This document shows positions 15,742 through 23,926 of a stretch of 64,000 nucleotides of DNA, one piece after another (the stretch's first letter is position 1; each line of letters opens with the position of its first letter). The stretch spans positions 1 to 64,000 of the forward strand of contig DAIDAJ010000005.1 in assembly GCA_027310665.1 (NCBI GenBank). The letters are read 5' to 3'. A model generated the notes under the pieces. It did not search any database. It was not told the DNA's origin and was given only the letters and a program-made list of their open reading frames with translations. The DNA comes from Sideroxydans sp. GTDB lineage: Bacteria; Pseudomonadota; Gammaproteobacteria; Burkholderiales; Gallionellaceae. Both the position numbers and the translations under genes were made by a program.

Positions 15742-16170
15742 ATGGAAAAAGCGGATAAGAAACTGGAATTTTCTGATGAAGAAACCAAGTGGGGAGAGCC
15801 ACGCAAGGATAATTTTGGCTATACATCTGATCAAGAGCGCTTGGAAAAGCGCGGCCTGGAAGATTGGGAATTGGTGGAAAAAATTCCGGATTCCCAGCAA
15901 AAAGTGCCCTATTGGTTCATGGCAGTAGTAGTGATTGTATTGCTCGTCGGGGTTGGACTCAGCTTTCCGTTCTGGGGGCTGCGGCCAGGCGTGGTGGTCA
16001 ATTGGGTTGATTGGGTAAAAGATCCGGGATTTCTGGGTTCGCTTGTATATATCGCTGTGGCTGCTGCGTTTGTTCATTACATGGTGAATATGTATGGTTC
16101 AAAAGTTGGGGGAAGGCTTGATTCCGATATTGAAAAACGGCGCGAAGAAAAGGATGAAAAGGAGAAATAA
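15742..16170 (+). CDS. Heme-free protein with CcoP N-terminal-like segment
   Basis: 142 residues: a highly charged N-terminus of about 50 residues (DWELVEKIPD), PYWFMAVVVIVLLVGVG leading to FPFWGLRPG, a second helix near residue 100, and a charged tail (KRREEKDEKEK). The segment of acidic residues, proline, WF and helix resembles the FixP_N part of CcoP, but no heme site follows. It shares FP[LF]WGxRP with the protein at 7330-7947. It lies between ccoG and the FixH-like gene, where ccoP-ccoG-ccoH order is usual. Confidence 0.7.
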   Translation: MEKADKKLEFSDEETKWGEPRKDNFGYTSDQERLEKRGLEDWELVEKIPDSQQKVPYWFMAVVVIVLLVGVGLSFPFWGLRPGVVVNWVDWVKDPGFLGSLVYIAVAAAFVHYMVNMYGSKVGGRLDSDIEKRREEKDEKEK

Positions 16171-16198
16171 GTTCCTATAGCCAAAATCCAAATAGACA

Positions 16199-16588
16199 AT
16201 GAAAAAATTCCTGTCCATCCTGCTATGTTTTCTAACGGCGAGCCTTGTTGCGTGCAGCGACAATAGCAGACACCTGTCGATTCCTCCGCAGCACTGGAAA
16301 GAGGCAGATATTCAAATAGAAACACATCCAGATCCCCCGCTGGCGGGAATGTCTGAAATAGTGGTTATTGTGACTGGACCGCACGGAAGACCGGTCCAGG
16401 ACATGACGGTTTCTCTGCGGGGGAACGACTCCGTGCAATGGGTACAGGCGATACAGGATGGAAATATTGGAGTGTATCGTCGTGCTATAGATATTGGAGA
16501 GGGGGAGTCAGTAGCGCTTCAGGTTCAGTTGCAACAACGAGGGGATAAAAAGGTACTCCTGTTCCCGCTCCGGCTGGCAAAGAGCTAA
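16199..16588 (+). CDS. FixH/YtkA-like lipoprotein
   Basis: 129 residues: a lipoprotein signal (lipobox LVACS at residues 16-20) and one beta-sandwich domain resembling FixH/YtkA (PPLAGMSEIVVIVTGP, then DMTVSLRG). FixH (CcoH) helps to assemble cbb3 oxidase, but that protein is anchored by a helix, whereas this one would be lipid-anchored in the periplasm. No ribosome binding site is evident. The stop is 2 bases from the stop of the convergent half-CcoN gene. Confidence 0.6.
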   Translation: MKKFLSILLCFLTASLVACSDNSRHLSIPPQHWKEADIQIETHPDPPLAGMSEIVVIVTGPHGRPVQDMTVSLRGNDSVQWVQAIQDGNIGVYRRAIDIGEGESVALQVQLQQRGDKKVLLFPLRLAKS

Positions 16589-16590
16589 CT

Positions 16591-17112
16591 CTAAGAAGAT
16601 GTAGCGTCGCCTTTGGATTGGGACGTAATTGTCAATATCACGTTCGCCAAGTAGGTACAAAAACCGACAGCCATTGTTGTCCCGGAAAGAGCCATGACAG
16701 GTCCATAAAAGCGGTGTACAGCAGCCATGTCGCTCGGCGAGCTTATTAGGAGTCCCTCCCAGATACCAAATACCATCTGTATAACGTAAAAACTATAGAC
16801 GCCTATGCTTACCCACCAGAAGGTATGCTGTACCAGTTTTATTGAATATATATTTTTTCCGGTAAAAACAGGCAGCAAATAATACGTTACGCACATGGCA
16901 AGCAGGACTACGCCGCCAACAAGATTCATATGCGCATGAGCCAAGGGGTCAATCATATGGCCTGGGCCGCCGTAAGGGCTGCCGATCGAATCCAGCCATG
17001 CTCGAACAGGCGGCATGACCTGAAACATTCCGTGAATAGTACCAATGAAAAACGACAGGGCAGAAAGCAGGAGGAATTTTAAAAGTTGCCGATGCAGAAT
17101 GTTTGTGGTCAT
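16591..17112 (-). CDS. Half-size CcoN/NorB-like heme-copper oxidase subunit I protein
   Basis: 173 residues, four or five helices. The motif AHAHMNLVGGVVLLAMCVTY matches the HxH helix of subunit I, and NIYSIKLVQHTFWWVSIG the following helix. The Cu(B) ligands are absent. It is clearly the same kind of protein as 1815-2333 (shared HxHxNL, then IYS.[KR]LV..[HI].FW), one at each end of the island. Possible roles are heme b binding, electron entry or assembly. It is transcribed toward ccoG from its own upstream region (17113-17185). Confidence 0.7.
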   Translation of the reverse strand: MTTNILHRQLLKFLLLSALSFFIGTIHGMFQVMPPVRAWLDSIGSPYGGPGHMIDPLAHAHMNLVGGVVLLAMCVTYYLLPVFTGKNIYSIKLVQHTFWWVSIGVYSFYVIQMVFGIWEGLLISSPSDMAAVHRFYGPVMALSGTTMAVGFCTYLANVILTITSQSKGDATSS

Positions 17113-17185
17113 CTCAGGATGTAATGTACATATGCGAGTCCTCGGACGACTTTGATCTGGGCGAATAGGTGTCTGGACGTGGGTG

Positions 17186-17237
17186 AAATAAACAAAACAT
17201 CAGAAAATATCTGGTAACTCCCCAGAATTTTCTGATG
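17186..17237 (-). terminator. Rho-independent terminator of the 35-residue protein gene
   Basis: A long stem (CATCAGAAAAT / ATTTTCTGATG, 11 bp perfect, then TCTGG / CCAGA with one bulge) is followed on the minus strand by TTTTGTTTATTT. It lies 30 bases after the stop at 17267 and insulates the half-CcoN gene, which therefore needs its own promoter in 17113-17185. Confidence 0.85.
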
Positions 17238-17266
17238 CAGTATTGGCCAATTTTGCTAAATATTCT

Positions 17267-17374
17267 TTACTTCTTTTTTTCAACGATGCGATCAATTCCC
17301 ATGCCGCTAAGATGAATAGCAACAACAACACCCAAGGCAAAAATTGCAACTGGAACTAGAAGTTCAACTGGCAT
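17267..17374 (-). CDS. 35-residue single-helix membrane micro-protein
   Basis: 35 residues: one helix (LLVPVAIFALGVVVAIHL) and a basic C-terminus (GIDRIVEKKK). A strong ribosome binding site (GGGGGAG, 6 bases before the ATG) and its own terminator make it a convincing monocistronic gene. The IDRI near the C-terminus matches the micro-protein at 8019-8123. Probably a small oxidase-associated subunit; function inferred only from location and size. Confidence 0.7.
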   Translation of the reverse strand: MPVELLVPVAIFALGVVVAIHLSGMGIDRIVEKKK

Positions 17375-17603
17375 AGCACACTCCCCCTTAAATATGTATA
17401 AACGTTTCTAAAGTAGGCAGCCAAGCCGCCTAGCTTCGGAACAAGTCTAGCGGAATCTACAGACTCCTGCAACATCATTACAGTACGCCTACATAAGCGT
17501 AGCAATATAATAATTTTAACCAATTTTAAACAATGCAATTGTGAAAGCAGTAATGCTTACCGATAGTCGCAAGCCCTTGTAACGGGTTTGACAATGGAGG
17601 CTG

Positions 17604-17804
17604 CTATCGGCGGCCTGCCCGTTTTTCAATGACATCCCAAGCCATATAGAGGATGGCACAAGCAACCAACAAGCAAACGACACCAATAAGCTGATATTCG
17701 GTTTCTGTGCTGACCAAGCCGCCAATAAACATATGCACCGCGAAGCCGGTAATGCATAGCCCGCAAATCGCTGCAATCAAGAAAATCAATAATTCGCCAA
17801 TCAT
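17604..17804 (-). CDS. Two-helix membrane protein of unknown function
   Basis: 66 residues with two hydrophobic helices (LLIFLIAAICGLCITGFAVH and LIGVVCLLVACAILYMAW) and a basic C-terminus (EKRAGRR). The ATG overlaps the stop of the GT-C-like gene (ATGA), so its translation is coupled to that gene. Not recognised. Confidence 0.65.
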   Translation of the reverse strand: MIGELLIFLIAAICGLCITGFAVHMFIGGLVSTETEYQLIGVVCLLVACAILYMAWDVIEKRAGRR

Positions 17805-19255
17805 GATTTTTTGTCGGGAGCTGAATTGGTAGAAGGATGCTTAATTTGAATGATCACCCCACCCAGTTGCAAGGCGACGGTTTCAACTTTGCCCGCATCC
17901 ATCATGGCAATATTATGAGAGAGAGCGCTGTTTCTCGGATTGCGCGGGTCGAAAATTAAATAATCGATACCCCGCAGCATTGCTAATAGCGTTTCACTGT
18001 TCTGTACGTCTGGTGGCAGTGGGAGTGCATCGCATCTGCAGGCCAGCATGGTTAGACTTGGCCATTGACTTGCTACTCGTATCGGACTTTTTGCCGCAGG
18101 GCTTTGATTGGAGTCGCCATTTGAAAAGAAACCACTATCCTCCGCCAAGGCCTTGATCAAAGTGTCTCGCGGCGACAGATAGTCCATTGGCAATAAATGA
18201 TAATTTTCCTTGTCTATCACCATATATGTTGTAGAAATAGCGACAGAAAGTAATAACACTATCCCCCTTTGTGCCCAAAAGCCGCCAGTGGGATTTGTAG
18301 GCTTTTGCAGCAGGAGCGGAAAGCCCCAATACAGGCAAATTACCAAAGCTATGACCCCAAATATTTCATCCCCTGTCAGTAAGCCGATGATGAGCGCAAG
18401 TATAAGAATACGGCCAAGAAAATCTGTCCATAAATTATCGGCTTGCTTCAAAATTACTGCGATTAAAACGAACAAAATGCCAATACCGAAAATCCAGTGA
18501 AATGCGCCAAACGCATCTCCGTCGGATGGGCCCAGCAGAAGGCTCGATAAGCTCCTGATTGGATTGGCAAACAATTCGATGTGATTCCAGCCTGAGGTAA
18601 GCGCAAGTGCCGAAACAACTGCAAATGCAATGCCTCCATAAAAGTAACTTCGATGCTTTTGATCAAGCGGATTCTTATACCAGGACCATAGCAGCGCCAA
18701 GGGATAGGCTAAACCTACCGGATGAAGCGTGACGCTGACCAAACACAATAATATCTGAGCAAAATACATTCCCCCGAATGCTCGCTTTGATTCACGGTAG
18801 AGATGATCCGACCATGCGCCTATGGCAAACGCAAAAAGAAGGTATGGCGCGACAGATATGGTGTCAATTTGAGCGATTGTCAGAGGGGAAATCAACAACA
18901 GACCTGTAGCCAACAACGCGCTTTCAGCATGTCCGCTACGAATGCGCCAAGTATGAAAAGCCCATGCGGCAATCGCCATGACCAGTATCGTGGCGATCTT
19001 TGCGGCAAGTATATTGCCTGTCCATAAAATGCCGACAGGTGCGAGAAACAGCGTACGAAAATCTGGCAAACCCAGCGTCACGATCGGACTGACAACGTTG
19101 TCTGATACCGACCATACTAGCAATAGGGCATGGGCCGCGCCTTCATCAATTCCATAAGATGTCTTATGCAACAACATGAAACTGAGTGCCGCCCAAATTG
19201 AAAGCGCAAAATATGCTAAATACGTGTTCGGGATTCGAGATTGCCAATTATTCAT
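17801..19255 (-). CDS. Polytopic membrane protein, GT-C glycosyltransferase-like
   Basis: 484 residues with about 10-11 helices and a soluble C-terminal part of about 120 residues. An acidic loop after the first helix (KTSYGIDEGAAHALL) is in the position of the catalytic Asp/Glu of GT-C glycosyltransferases of the ArnT/PMT type, and the overall layout fits, but no family motif is certain. It forms a two-gene unit with the 66-residue protein. Relation to the oxidase island is unclear; this may be its right edge. Confidence 0.65.
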   Translation of the reverse strand: MNNWQSRIPNTYLAYFALSIWAALSFMLLHKTSYGIDEGAAHALLLVWSVSDNVVSPIVTLGLPDFRTLFLAPVGILWTGNILAAKIATILVMAIAAWAFHTWRIRSGHAESALLATGLLLISPLTIAQIDTISVAPYLLFAFAIGAWSDHLYRESKRAFGGMYFAQILLCLVSVTLHPVGLAYPLALLWSWYKNPLDQKHRSYFYGGIAFAVVSALALTSGWNHIELFANPIRSLSSLLLGPSDGDAFGAFHWIFGIGILFVLIAVILKQADNLWTDFLGRILILALIIGLLTGDEIFGVIALVICLYWGFPLLLQKPTNPTGGFWAQRGIVLLLSVAISTTYMVIDKENYHLLPMDYLSPRDTLIKALAEDSGFFSNGDSNQSPAAKSPIRVASQWPSLTMLACRCDALPLPPDVQNSETLLAMLRGIDYLIFDPRNPRNSALSHNIAMMDAGKVETVALQLGGVIIQIKHPSTNSAPDKKS

Positions 19256-19415
19256 CTTGGAATTTAAACCTTAAAGGATTGTTTACATAGATGGCGTAGC
19301 CAGAACTCTGGCGGTCCCAACTATACATTGGAGCGGCGTATCAATAGCAGATTTTCTCATGAGCGAGCGGTGTGCATTACTGGCATTTTATAACTTAAAG
19401 GCAGCCACTTTAAAA

Positions 19416-19444
19416 TTGACAACTTCTAACTTGAAGAATAGTAT
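19416..19444 (+). promoter_or_regulatory. Candidate sigma70 promoter
   Basis: TTGACA (19416-19421) and TAGTAT (19439-19444, four of six) are separated by 17 bases, 86 bases before the start of the coiled-coil protein gene. The divergent gap from 19256 to 19529 holds nothing else that I can support. Confidence 0.45.
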
Positions 19445-19529
19445 AAAAAGCGTATCTCAGAAATAAATTCGGCTGATAGTAAGAGTGCAATTTTCCTTTA
19501 TAAAATAAATCACTACGAGGTGCTATCTT

Positions 19530-19760
19530 ATGGAAACCAAAACCGATGCCAACGCATTAAAAGCAAATCAGCAAGCAAAGTTGAAAGAATTGCAAATGCA
19601 ACAGGCAAAACTCAAGGAGTTGCAGGTCGAATTGGAAAGAATCAACGCAAAAATCAAGAACCATGAGAAGCTTTCAACTGAAGATACCAAATTTATCGGT
19701 GATCTTGGTTGGCTCACTGCATTATCGGTGACAATAGCTAGTATAGCTGCCAGCCTTTGA
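19530..19760 (+). CDS. Small coiled-coil protein with C-terminal membrane helix
   Basis: 76 residues. Residues 8-52 are a continuous amphipathic coiled coil with an internal repeat (KLKELQMQQ / KLKELQVELE); the last 16 residues (WLTALSVTIASIAASL) form a short hydrophobic tail anchor. GAGGTG lies 8 bases before the ATG. Not recognised; it has its own promoter candidate and is followed by a terminator. Confidence 0.65.
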   Translation: METKTDANALKANQQAKLKELQMQQAKLKELQVELERINAKIKNHEKLSTEDTKFIGDLGWLTALSVTIASIAASL

Positions 19761-19842
19761 TGGAAAGCCGAAGAGCGTATGTATGGTGTAGGAATTAATA
19801 TCAACTGACCGGAGAATTCGCTCCTTTGAGAATTACTTGCGA

Positions 19843-19872
19843 GGCCAGCATTTATGCTGGCCTTTCTGTTCC
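19843..19872 (+). terminator. Rho-independent terminator
   Basis: GGCCAGCA / TGCTGGCC stem with a TTTA loop, followed by TTTCTGTTCC. It lies 83 bases after the stop of the coiled-coil gene and upstream of the PP0621-type gene. Confidence 0.75.
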
Positions 19873-19976
19873 TGTAAATCATTACAGTGATTGGTTTGTT
19901 CCATGTGCACATTACATTTACAATGCGCAGAGTTCGAATTTGCCGCAAGCATGCGGCTATCTGTGGAGCGTGGCGC

Positions 19977-20195
19977 ATGAGTCGCTTATTGTTTTTGTTG
20001 GCTATCTTCATCGTCGTCTATCTTTTGCTGCGATCATATCGCAGACAATCACCTCGACAGACTCCCCTGGATTCCTCTGAGGAAATGGTGCGTTGCGCAA
20101 AGTGCGGCGTTCATTTACCCAAAAGCGAAAGTATTCTGGCGGGCGGCAATTTTTATTGCAGCGATGCGCACCGCCGCGAACATACCTCAAAATAG
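19977..20195 (+). CDS. PP0621 family protein
   Basis: 72 residues: one N-terminal helix (LLFLLAIFIVVYLLLRSY), a linker, and a small zinc-ribbon-like end (EEMVRCAKCGVHLPKSES, then YCSDAHRREH). The C-x2-C plus C/H set is the family hallmark, probably a metal site. The family often stands before pilSR-type two-component genes in Betaproteobacteria, as here (pilS starts 5 bases downstream). Function unknown. ATG at 19977 chosen because it directly precedes the helix. Confidence 0.8.
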   Translation: MSRLLFLLAIFIVVYLLLRSYRRQSPRQTPLDSSEEMVRCAKCGVHLPKSESILAGGNFYCSDAHRREHTSK

Positions 20196-20200
20196 CACTA

Positions 20201-21826
20201 ATGCGGGATAGCCTATCCCTCACCGGCTTGTTCCCTTCCTTGCAAACGGCGGCACCGTTATCGCAAGAAAGCTTGTGGCGTTCTATCAGCTTTTTCAATC
20301 TCTACCGTATGGTTCTCGGTGGGATGCTGTTGCTGGTGCCTACGTTGTTCGGCGAAATGTTCTCGCTGAATATTCATGACCGAACCTTGTTCTTCTGGGT
20401 TGCCGTTGCGTATACCGTAATGGTGTTGATTTCGGTTTTGGCCGTAGGCCTTCGCAAGCCGCGGACTACCCTGCAATTGGCTTTTCAGATATGTACGGAC
20501 ATCGCTGCAGTTGCATTGTTGACGTATTTTAGTGGGGGTGTGCAGAGCAATTTGGGTATGCTGTTGTTGGTGTCGCTGGCACTGGCCGGAATGATCGGGC
20601 GTGGCCGCATCACCTTGCTGTTTTCCGCGCTTGCCAGTATCGCGATGCTATTGGAGCATGGGTATGCGGTATTGACTCGAGATGCGGCCGGAGCGCAGTT
20701 CCTTCAGGTGGGAATCCTGAGTACATCCTATTTTGCGGTGGCTTGGCTGGCTCATACCTTGTCAAAGTATGCGGTAGCCAGTGAAAAGCTGGCACTCCGT
20801 CGCGGTGTGGATCTTTCCAATATGGCGGAAGCAAATCGCCTGATGATTCAGGATATGCCGGACGGCGTGTTGGTCGTTGATGAGCGCGGAGTAGTGCGTC
20901 AGTCGAATCCTGGTGCGGAAAGACTTTTGGGTTGTGTTTTTCCGGCAGGTGTAAAAATCCAATTGGCCGAGTGTTCGCCTTTGCTTGATGCAATGTTCGC
21001 CGCATGGCGCCAAAACAAAGCGCTTGGACATGAGGTGCTCCGTCTGCCTGGGACTAATCATCCCGTACGTGTACGGTTTTTGCCTGTGCAGCGCGAAGGC
21101 TTCTGGGGGGTGGTGGTGGTGCTGGAAGATATGCAGCGGGTTCAAGAGCAAGCTCAGCAGGTCAAGCTTGCGGCGCTGGGAAGGTTGACAGCAAACATCG
21201 CCCATGAAGTGCGCAATCCATTGTCATCCATCAGCTATGCGACGGAGTTGTTGCAGGAACAGGAGCATGACTCGAGACAAGCAAGGTTGCTCCAGATCAT
21301 ATTGGATAATACGATGCGGTTGAATCGCATCGTGCAGGATGTGATGCAGGTCAACCGGCGCGACCGGCTGCGCTCGGAGAATCTGAATTTGGCAATGCGC
21401 ATAGAGGAAGTCGTCGAAAACCTGTGCCGGGTCTCGGAGGTATCGTGCTCGGTATTTGAGTTGCATGTCGATCCGGAATGCACGGCGCGCTTTGACAGTG
21501 GACATTTCGAGCAGGTGCTTTGGAATCTGTGTCGCAATGCTTTGCGATTTAGCCAGAAATTGCCGGGTAGTGTTCGTCTGCAAGCGTTCACCACGGATGA
21601 CGGGAGAGTGACGCTTGAAGTGTCAGATGACGGAGCAGGCGTCCCGGGCGATGCGGTGCAGAAACTGTTCGAGCCATTTTTTACGACGGACGCAAGCGGG
21701 ACGGGGTTGGGGCTGTATATTGCGCGTGAACTTTGCGAAGCAAACGGAGCGACGATTGAATACAAGCGAGCCATTGATGGCGGGGCATGCTTCCGCATCA
21801 TTTTCAGGAGCAACGATGAGTCTTAA
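20201..21826 (+). CDS. pilS: Sensor histidine kinase PilS
   Basis: 541 residues: about six helices in the N-terminal 190 residues, a PAS domain (MIQDMPDGVLVVDERGVVRQ, near 220), a dimerisation/phosphoacceptor domain with IAHEVRNPLSS (His at about 335), and an ATPase domain with N, G1 (DDGAGVPGD) and G2 (GTGLGLYIARELC) boxes. PilS controls sigma54-dependent pilin transcription through PilR. Its stop overlaps the pilR start by 11 bases. No pilA is visible nearby. Confidence 0.9.
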   Translation: MRDSLSLTGLFPSLQTAAPLSQESLWRSISFFNLYRMVLGGMLLLVPTLFGEMFSLNIHDRTLFFWVAVAYTVMVLISVLAVGLRKPRTTLQLAFQICTDIAAVALLTYFSGGVQSNLGMLLLVSLALAGMIGRGRITLLFSALASIAMLLEHGYAVLTRDAAGAQFLQVGILSTSYFAVAWLAHTLSKYAVASEKLALRRGVDLSNMAEANRLMIQDMPDGVLVVDERGVVRQSNPGAERLLGCVFPAGVKIQLAECSPLLDAMFAAWRQNKALGHEVLRLPGTNHPVRVRFLPVQREGFWGVVVVLEDMQRVQEQAQQVKLAALGRLTANIAHEVRNPLSSISYATELLQEQEHDSRQARLLQIILDNTMRLNRIVQDVMQVNRRDRLRSENLNLAMRIEEVVENLCRVSEVSCSVFELHVDPECTARFDSGHFEQVLWNLCRNALRFSQKLPGSVRLQAFTTDDGRVTLEVSDDGAGVPGDAVQKLFEPFFTTDASGTGLGLYIARELCEANGATIEYKRAIDGGACFRIIFRSNDES

Positions 21827-23177
21827 GGCAAAAGCGATCCCGCGCGTGCTGATTGTGGACGATGAGGCAGACATCCTGGAGTTGTTGGAACTCACGCTGG
21901 TGCGCATGGGGTTGGAGGTCGTCCGCGCAAACGGGGTGAAACAGGCCAAGGAATGCCTGGACTCGGAAGGTTTCGATTTATGCCTGACCGACATGCGCAT
22001 GCCGGACGGTGAGGGGCTTGAGGTGGTGCGACATATTGCCGAACGCGGTCTGGACGTGCCGGTGGCCGTGATTACCGCCCATGGCAATCTGGAGAATGCG
22101 GTGGCGGTTCTCAAGGCCGGGGCGTTCGATTATTTGTCCAAACCGGTGGCTCTGGATCAATTGCGTACGCTGGTCACCTCGGCGCTCAGATTGCCCGGGC
22201 CAAGCGAGTTTGAAAGGGTCGGAGCGAGCGTATTGCTGGGAAGTTCGCCTGCCATGGCTCAGGTTCGCGAATTGATCAATCGTGTGGCGCGCAGCCAGGC
22301 TCCGGTGCATATCAGCGGTGAGTCAGGCAGTGGCAAGGAGCTGGCTGCCAAGCTGATCGTGGAAAAAAGTTCACGATGCGGACAGCCTTTCATTGCGGTA
22401 AATTGCGGCGCAATTCCCGAGAATCTGATGGAGAGCGAGTTTTTCGGTTACCGCAAGGGAGCGTTCACGGGCGCGGAAAAGGATAGGGAGGGATTTTTTC
22501 AAGCAGCTAATCAGGGAACCTTGCTGCTGGACGAGGTGGCTGACCTGCCGATGACTATGCAGGTCAAGCTGCTGCGGGCTATTCAGGAAAGGAGGGTTCG
22601 CCGTGTCGGCTCGACGCAGGAAGAGCCGGTAGATGTGCGTATTCTCAGCGCTACTCATCATGATTTGGCTGCCTGTGTGCAACAAGGCAGGTTTCGGCAA
22701 GATCTCTATTACCGTCTGAACGTCATTTCGTTGCATATGCCGTCACTGCGAGAGATGCGAGAAGATATACCGCAAATGGCCAGCCAGATTTTGGAACGCC
22801 TGCGGGGAGGTTCAACAGCCAAGTTCTCTGCAGAGGCGTTGCACGAACTGGAAAGGTATGCCTTTCCCGGCAATGTGAGGGAGCTGGAAAACATCATTGA
22901 GCGGGCTTTGGCGTTGTGTCGGGATAACGTCATTGCGCCTCTTGACTTGCAGTTGATGCCATTGGCGTCTGCACAGGGTGAGGCCAGGATTGGAGGCGCC
23001 GGCAAGTATCCGCTGGCGGATTATCTGGACAGAATCGAGCGTGATGCCATTCTGGAGGCGCTTCATCAAACCCATTTCAACCGTACTGCCGCGGCCAAGA
23101 TACTCGGCGTGACGTTTCGTGCCCTGCGTTATCGCATGGAGCGCCTATCGATTACAGATAAGGACAACATCGATTGA
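21816..23177 (+). CDS. pilR: Sigma54-dependent response regulator PilR
   Basis: 453 residues: receiver domain (acidic pocket DDE near residue 16, phosphoacceptor Asp in LTDMRMPDGEG near 58), AAA+ domain with Walker A GESGSGKE (about 168), sigma54-contact loop GAFTGA (about 215), Walker B LLLDEVADLP, and a Fis-type helix-turn-helix at the end. The start at MSLKAKAIPRV has CAGGAG before it and lies inside the pilS end. It activates RNA polymerase-sigma54 at pilin promoters. Confidence 0.92.
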   Translation: MSLKAKAIPRVLIVDDEADILELLELTLVRMGLEVVRANGVKQAKECLDSEGFDLCLTDMRMPDGEGLEVVRHIAERGLDVPVAVITAHGNLENAVAVLKAGAFDYLSKPVALDQLRTLVTSALRLPGPSEFERVGASVLLGSSPAMAQVRELINRVARSQAPVHISGESGSGKELAAKLIVEKSSRCGQPFIAVNCGAIPENLMESEFFGYRKGAFTGAEKDREGFFQAANQGTLLLDEVADLPMTMQVKLLRAIQERRVRRVGSTQEEPVDVRILSATHHDLAACVQQGRFRQDLYYRLNVISLHMPSLREMREDIPQMASQILERLRGGSTAKFSAEALHELERYAFPGNVRELENIIERALALCRDNVIAPLDLQLMPLASAQGEARIGGAGKYPLADYLDRIERDAILEALHQTHFNRTAAAKILGVTFRALRYRMERLSITDKDNID

Positions 23178-23710
23178 AGCCGGACTCGCAGGGTTGGCTG
23201 AGCGGTGTGAGGCGGGTAGCATCGCCAAATCATGATGGTCGCCCCCCGCATACCCATATCGATCTGCTGGTCATCCACAACATCAGTTTGCCGCCCAATG
23301 AATATGGCGGGGATGCGATCAAAAGATTTTTCACGAATACATTAGACCATTCAGAGCATCCCTATTATGAGCAACTCAAAGGTGTCAGGGTATCTTCCCA
23401 TTTTTTGATTCGGCGTGACGGACAGATTCTGCAGTTCGTTCCCTGTAACAAACGCGCATGGCATGCCGGCGTCTCGATTTGGCGCGGGCGTTCGCGTTGC
23501 AACGACTTTTCCATCGGCATTGAGCTGGAGGGAAGCGACTTTGAGCCATATACCGAGCGACAATACCACGCATTGGTGCGTATGGTTCGGCGCCTCCGGC
23601 GCATGTATCCCATAGTCGATATCGTCGGCCATTCAGACATCGCCCCGGGTCGGAAGACTGATCCGGGGCCTTTCTTCAATTGGGATTGCTTCTCGGAAAG
23701 ACAAAAATAA
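23174..23710 (+). CDS. ampD: 1,6-anhydro-N-acetylmuramyl-L-alanine amidase AmpD
   Basis: 178 residues, the normal AmpD size. It cleaves anhydro-muropeptides in the cytoplasm during cell-wall recycling. Zinc ligands are visible: His in VIHNISLPP (about 35), His in VGHSDIAPGRKTDPG (about 155) and Asp in the same motif; HAGVS is the other family block. The start codon is TTG and overlaps the pilR stop (TTGA), so the gene is coupled to pilR. Confidence 0.92.
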   Translation: MKPDSQGWLSGVRRVASPNHDGRPPHTHIDLLVIHNISLPPNEYGGDAIKRFFTNTLDHSEHPYYEQLKGVRVSSHFLIRRDGQILQFVPCNKRAWHAGVSIWRGRSRCNDFSIGIELEGSDFEPYTERQYHALVRMVRRLRRMYPIVDIVGHSDIAPGRKTDPGPFFNWDCFSERQK

Positions 23711-23811
23711 CCGGCATCTCACATATACTTTTCTAAAGAAGAAAATAAAAAAACGCGGGCTGTGAAAAATAAAGATATAGACCAAAATTCTTCTTGCATA
23801 AATTTAATGAT

Positions 23812-23859
23812 GCACTAGAATTAGTACAAATTCATAGGCTGTACCACTAGATATAGTGG
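23812..23859 (+). promoter_or_regulatory. Pair of NrdR boxes in front of nrdA
   Basis: Two 16-bp palindromes, GCACTAGAATTAGTAC (23812-23827) and CCACTAGATATAGTGG (23844-23859), resemble the NrdR consensus acaCwAtATaTwGtgt. Their centres are 32 bp apart, three helical turns, as is typical of nrd operators. The second overlaps a TATAGT -10 candidate (23852-23857). They should bind the repressor NrdR when dATP is abundant. The rest of the 216 bp gap is AT-rich without a gene. Confidence 0.8.
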
Positions 23860-23926
23860 TTTTTTGTTTTCTGGCGGGATTCGGCTTCTTTAACTGGTTC
23901 CGGCTCAAGCACACAAGGGGAGTTGT

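Noticed and set aside
17484-17501. TACGC-N8-GCGTA inverted repeat as an operator of the 35-residue gene
   Set aside because: Short arms, only one copy, and no promoter elements placed sensibly around it.
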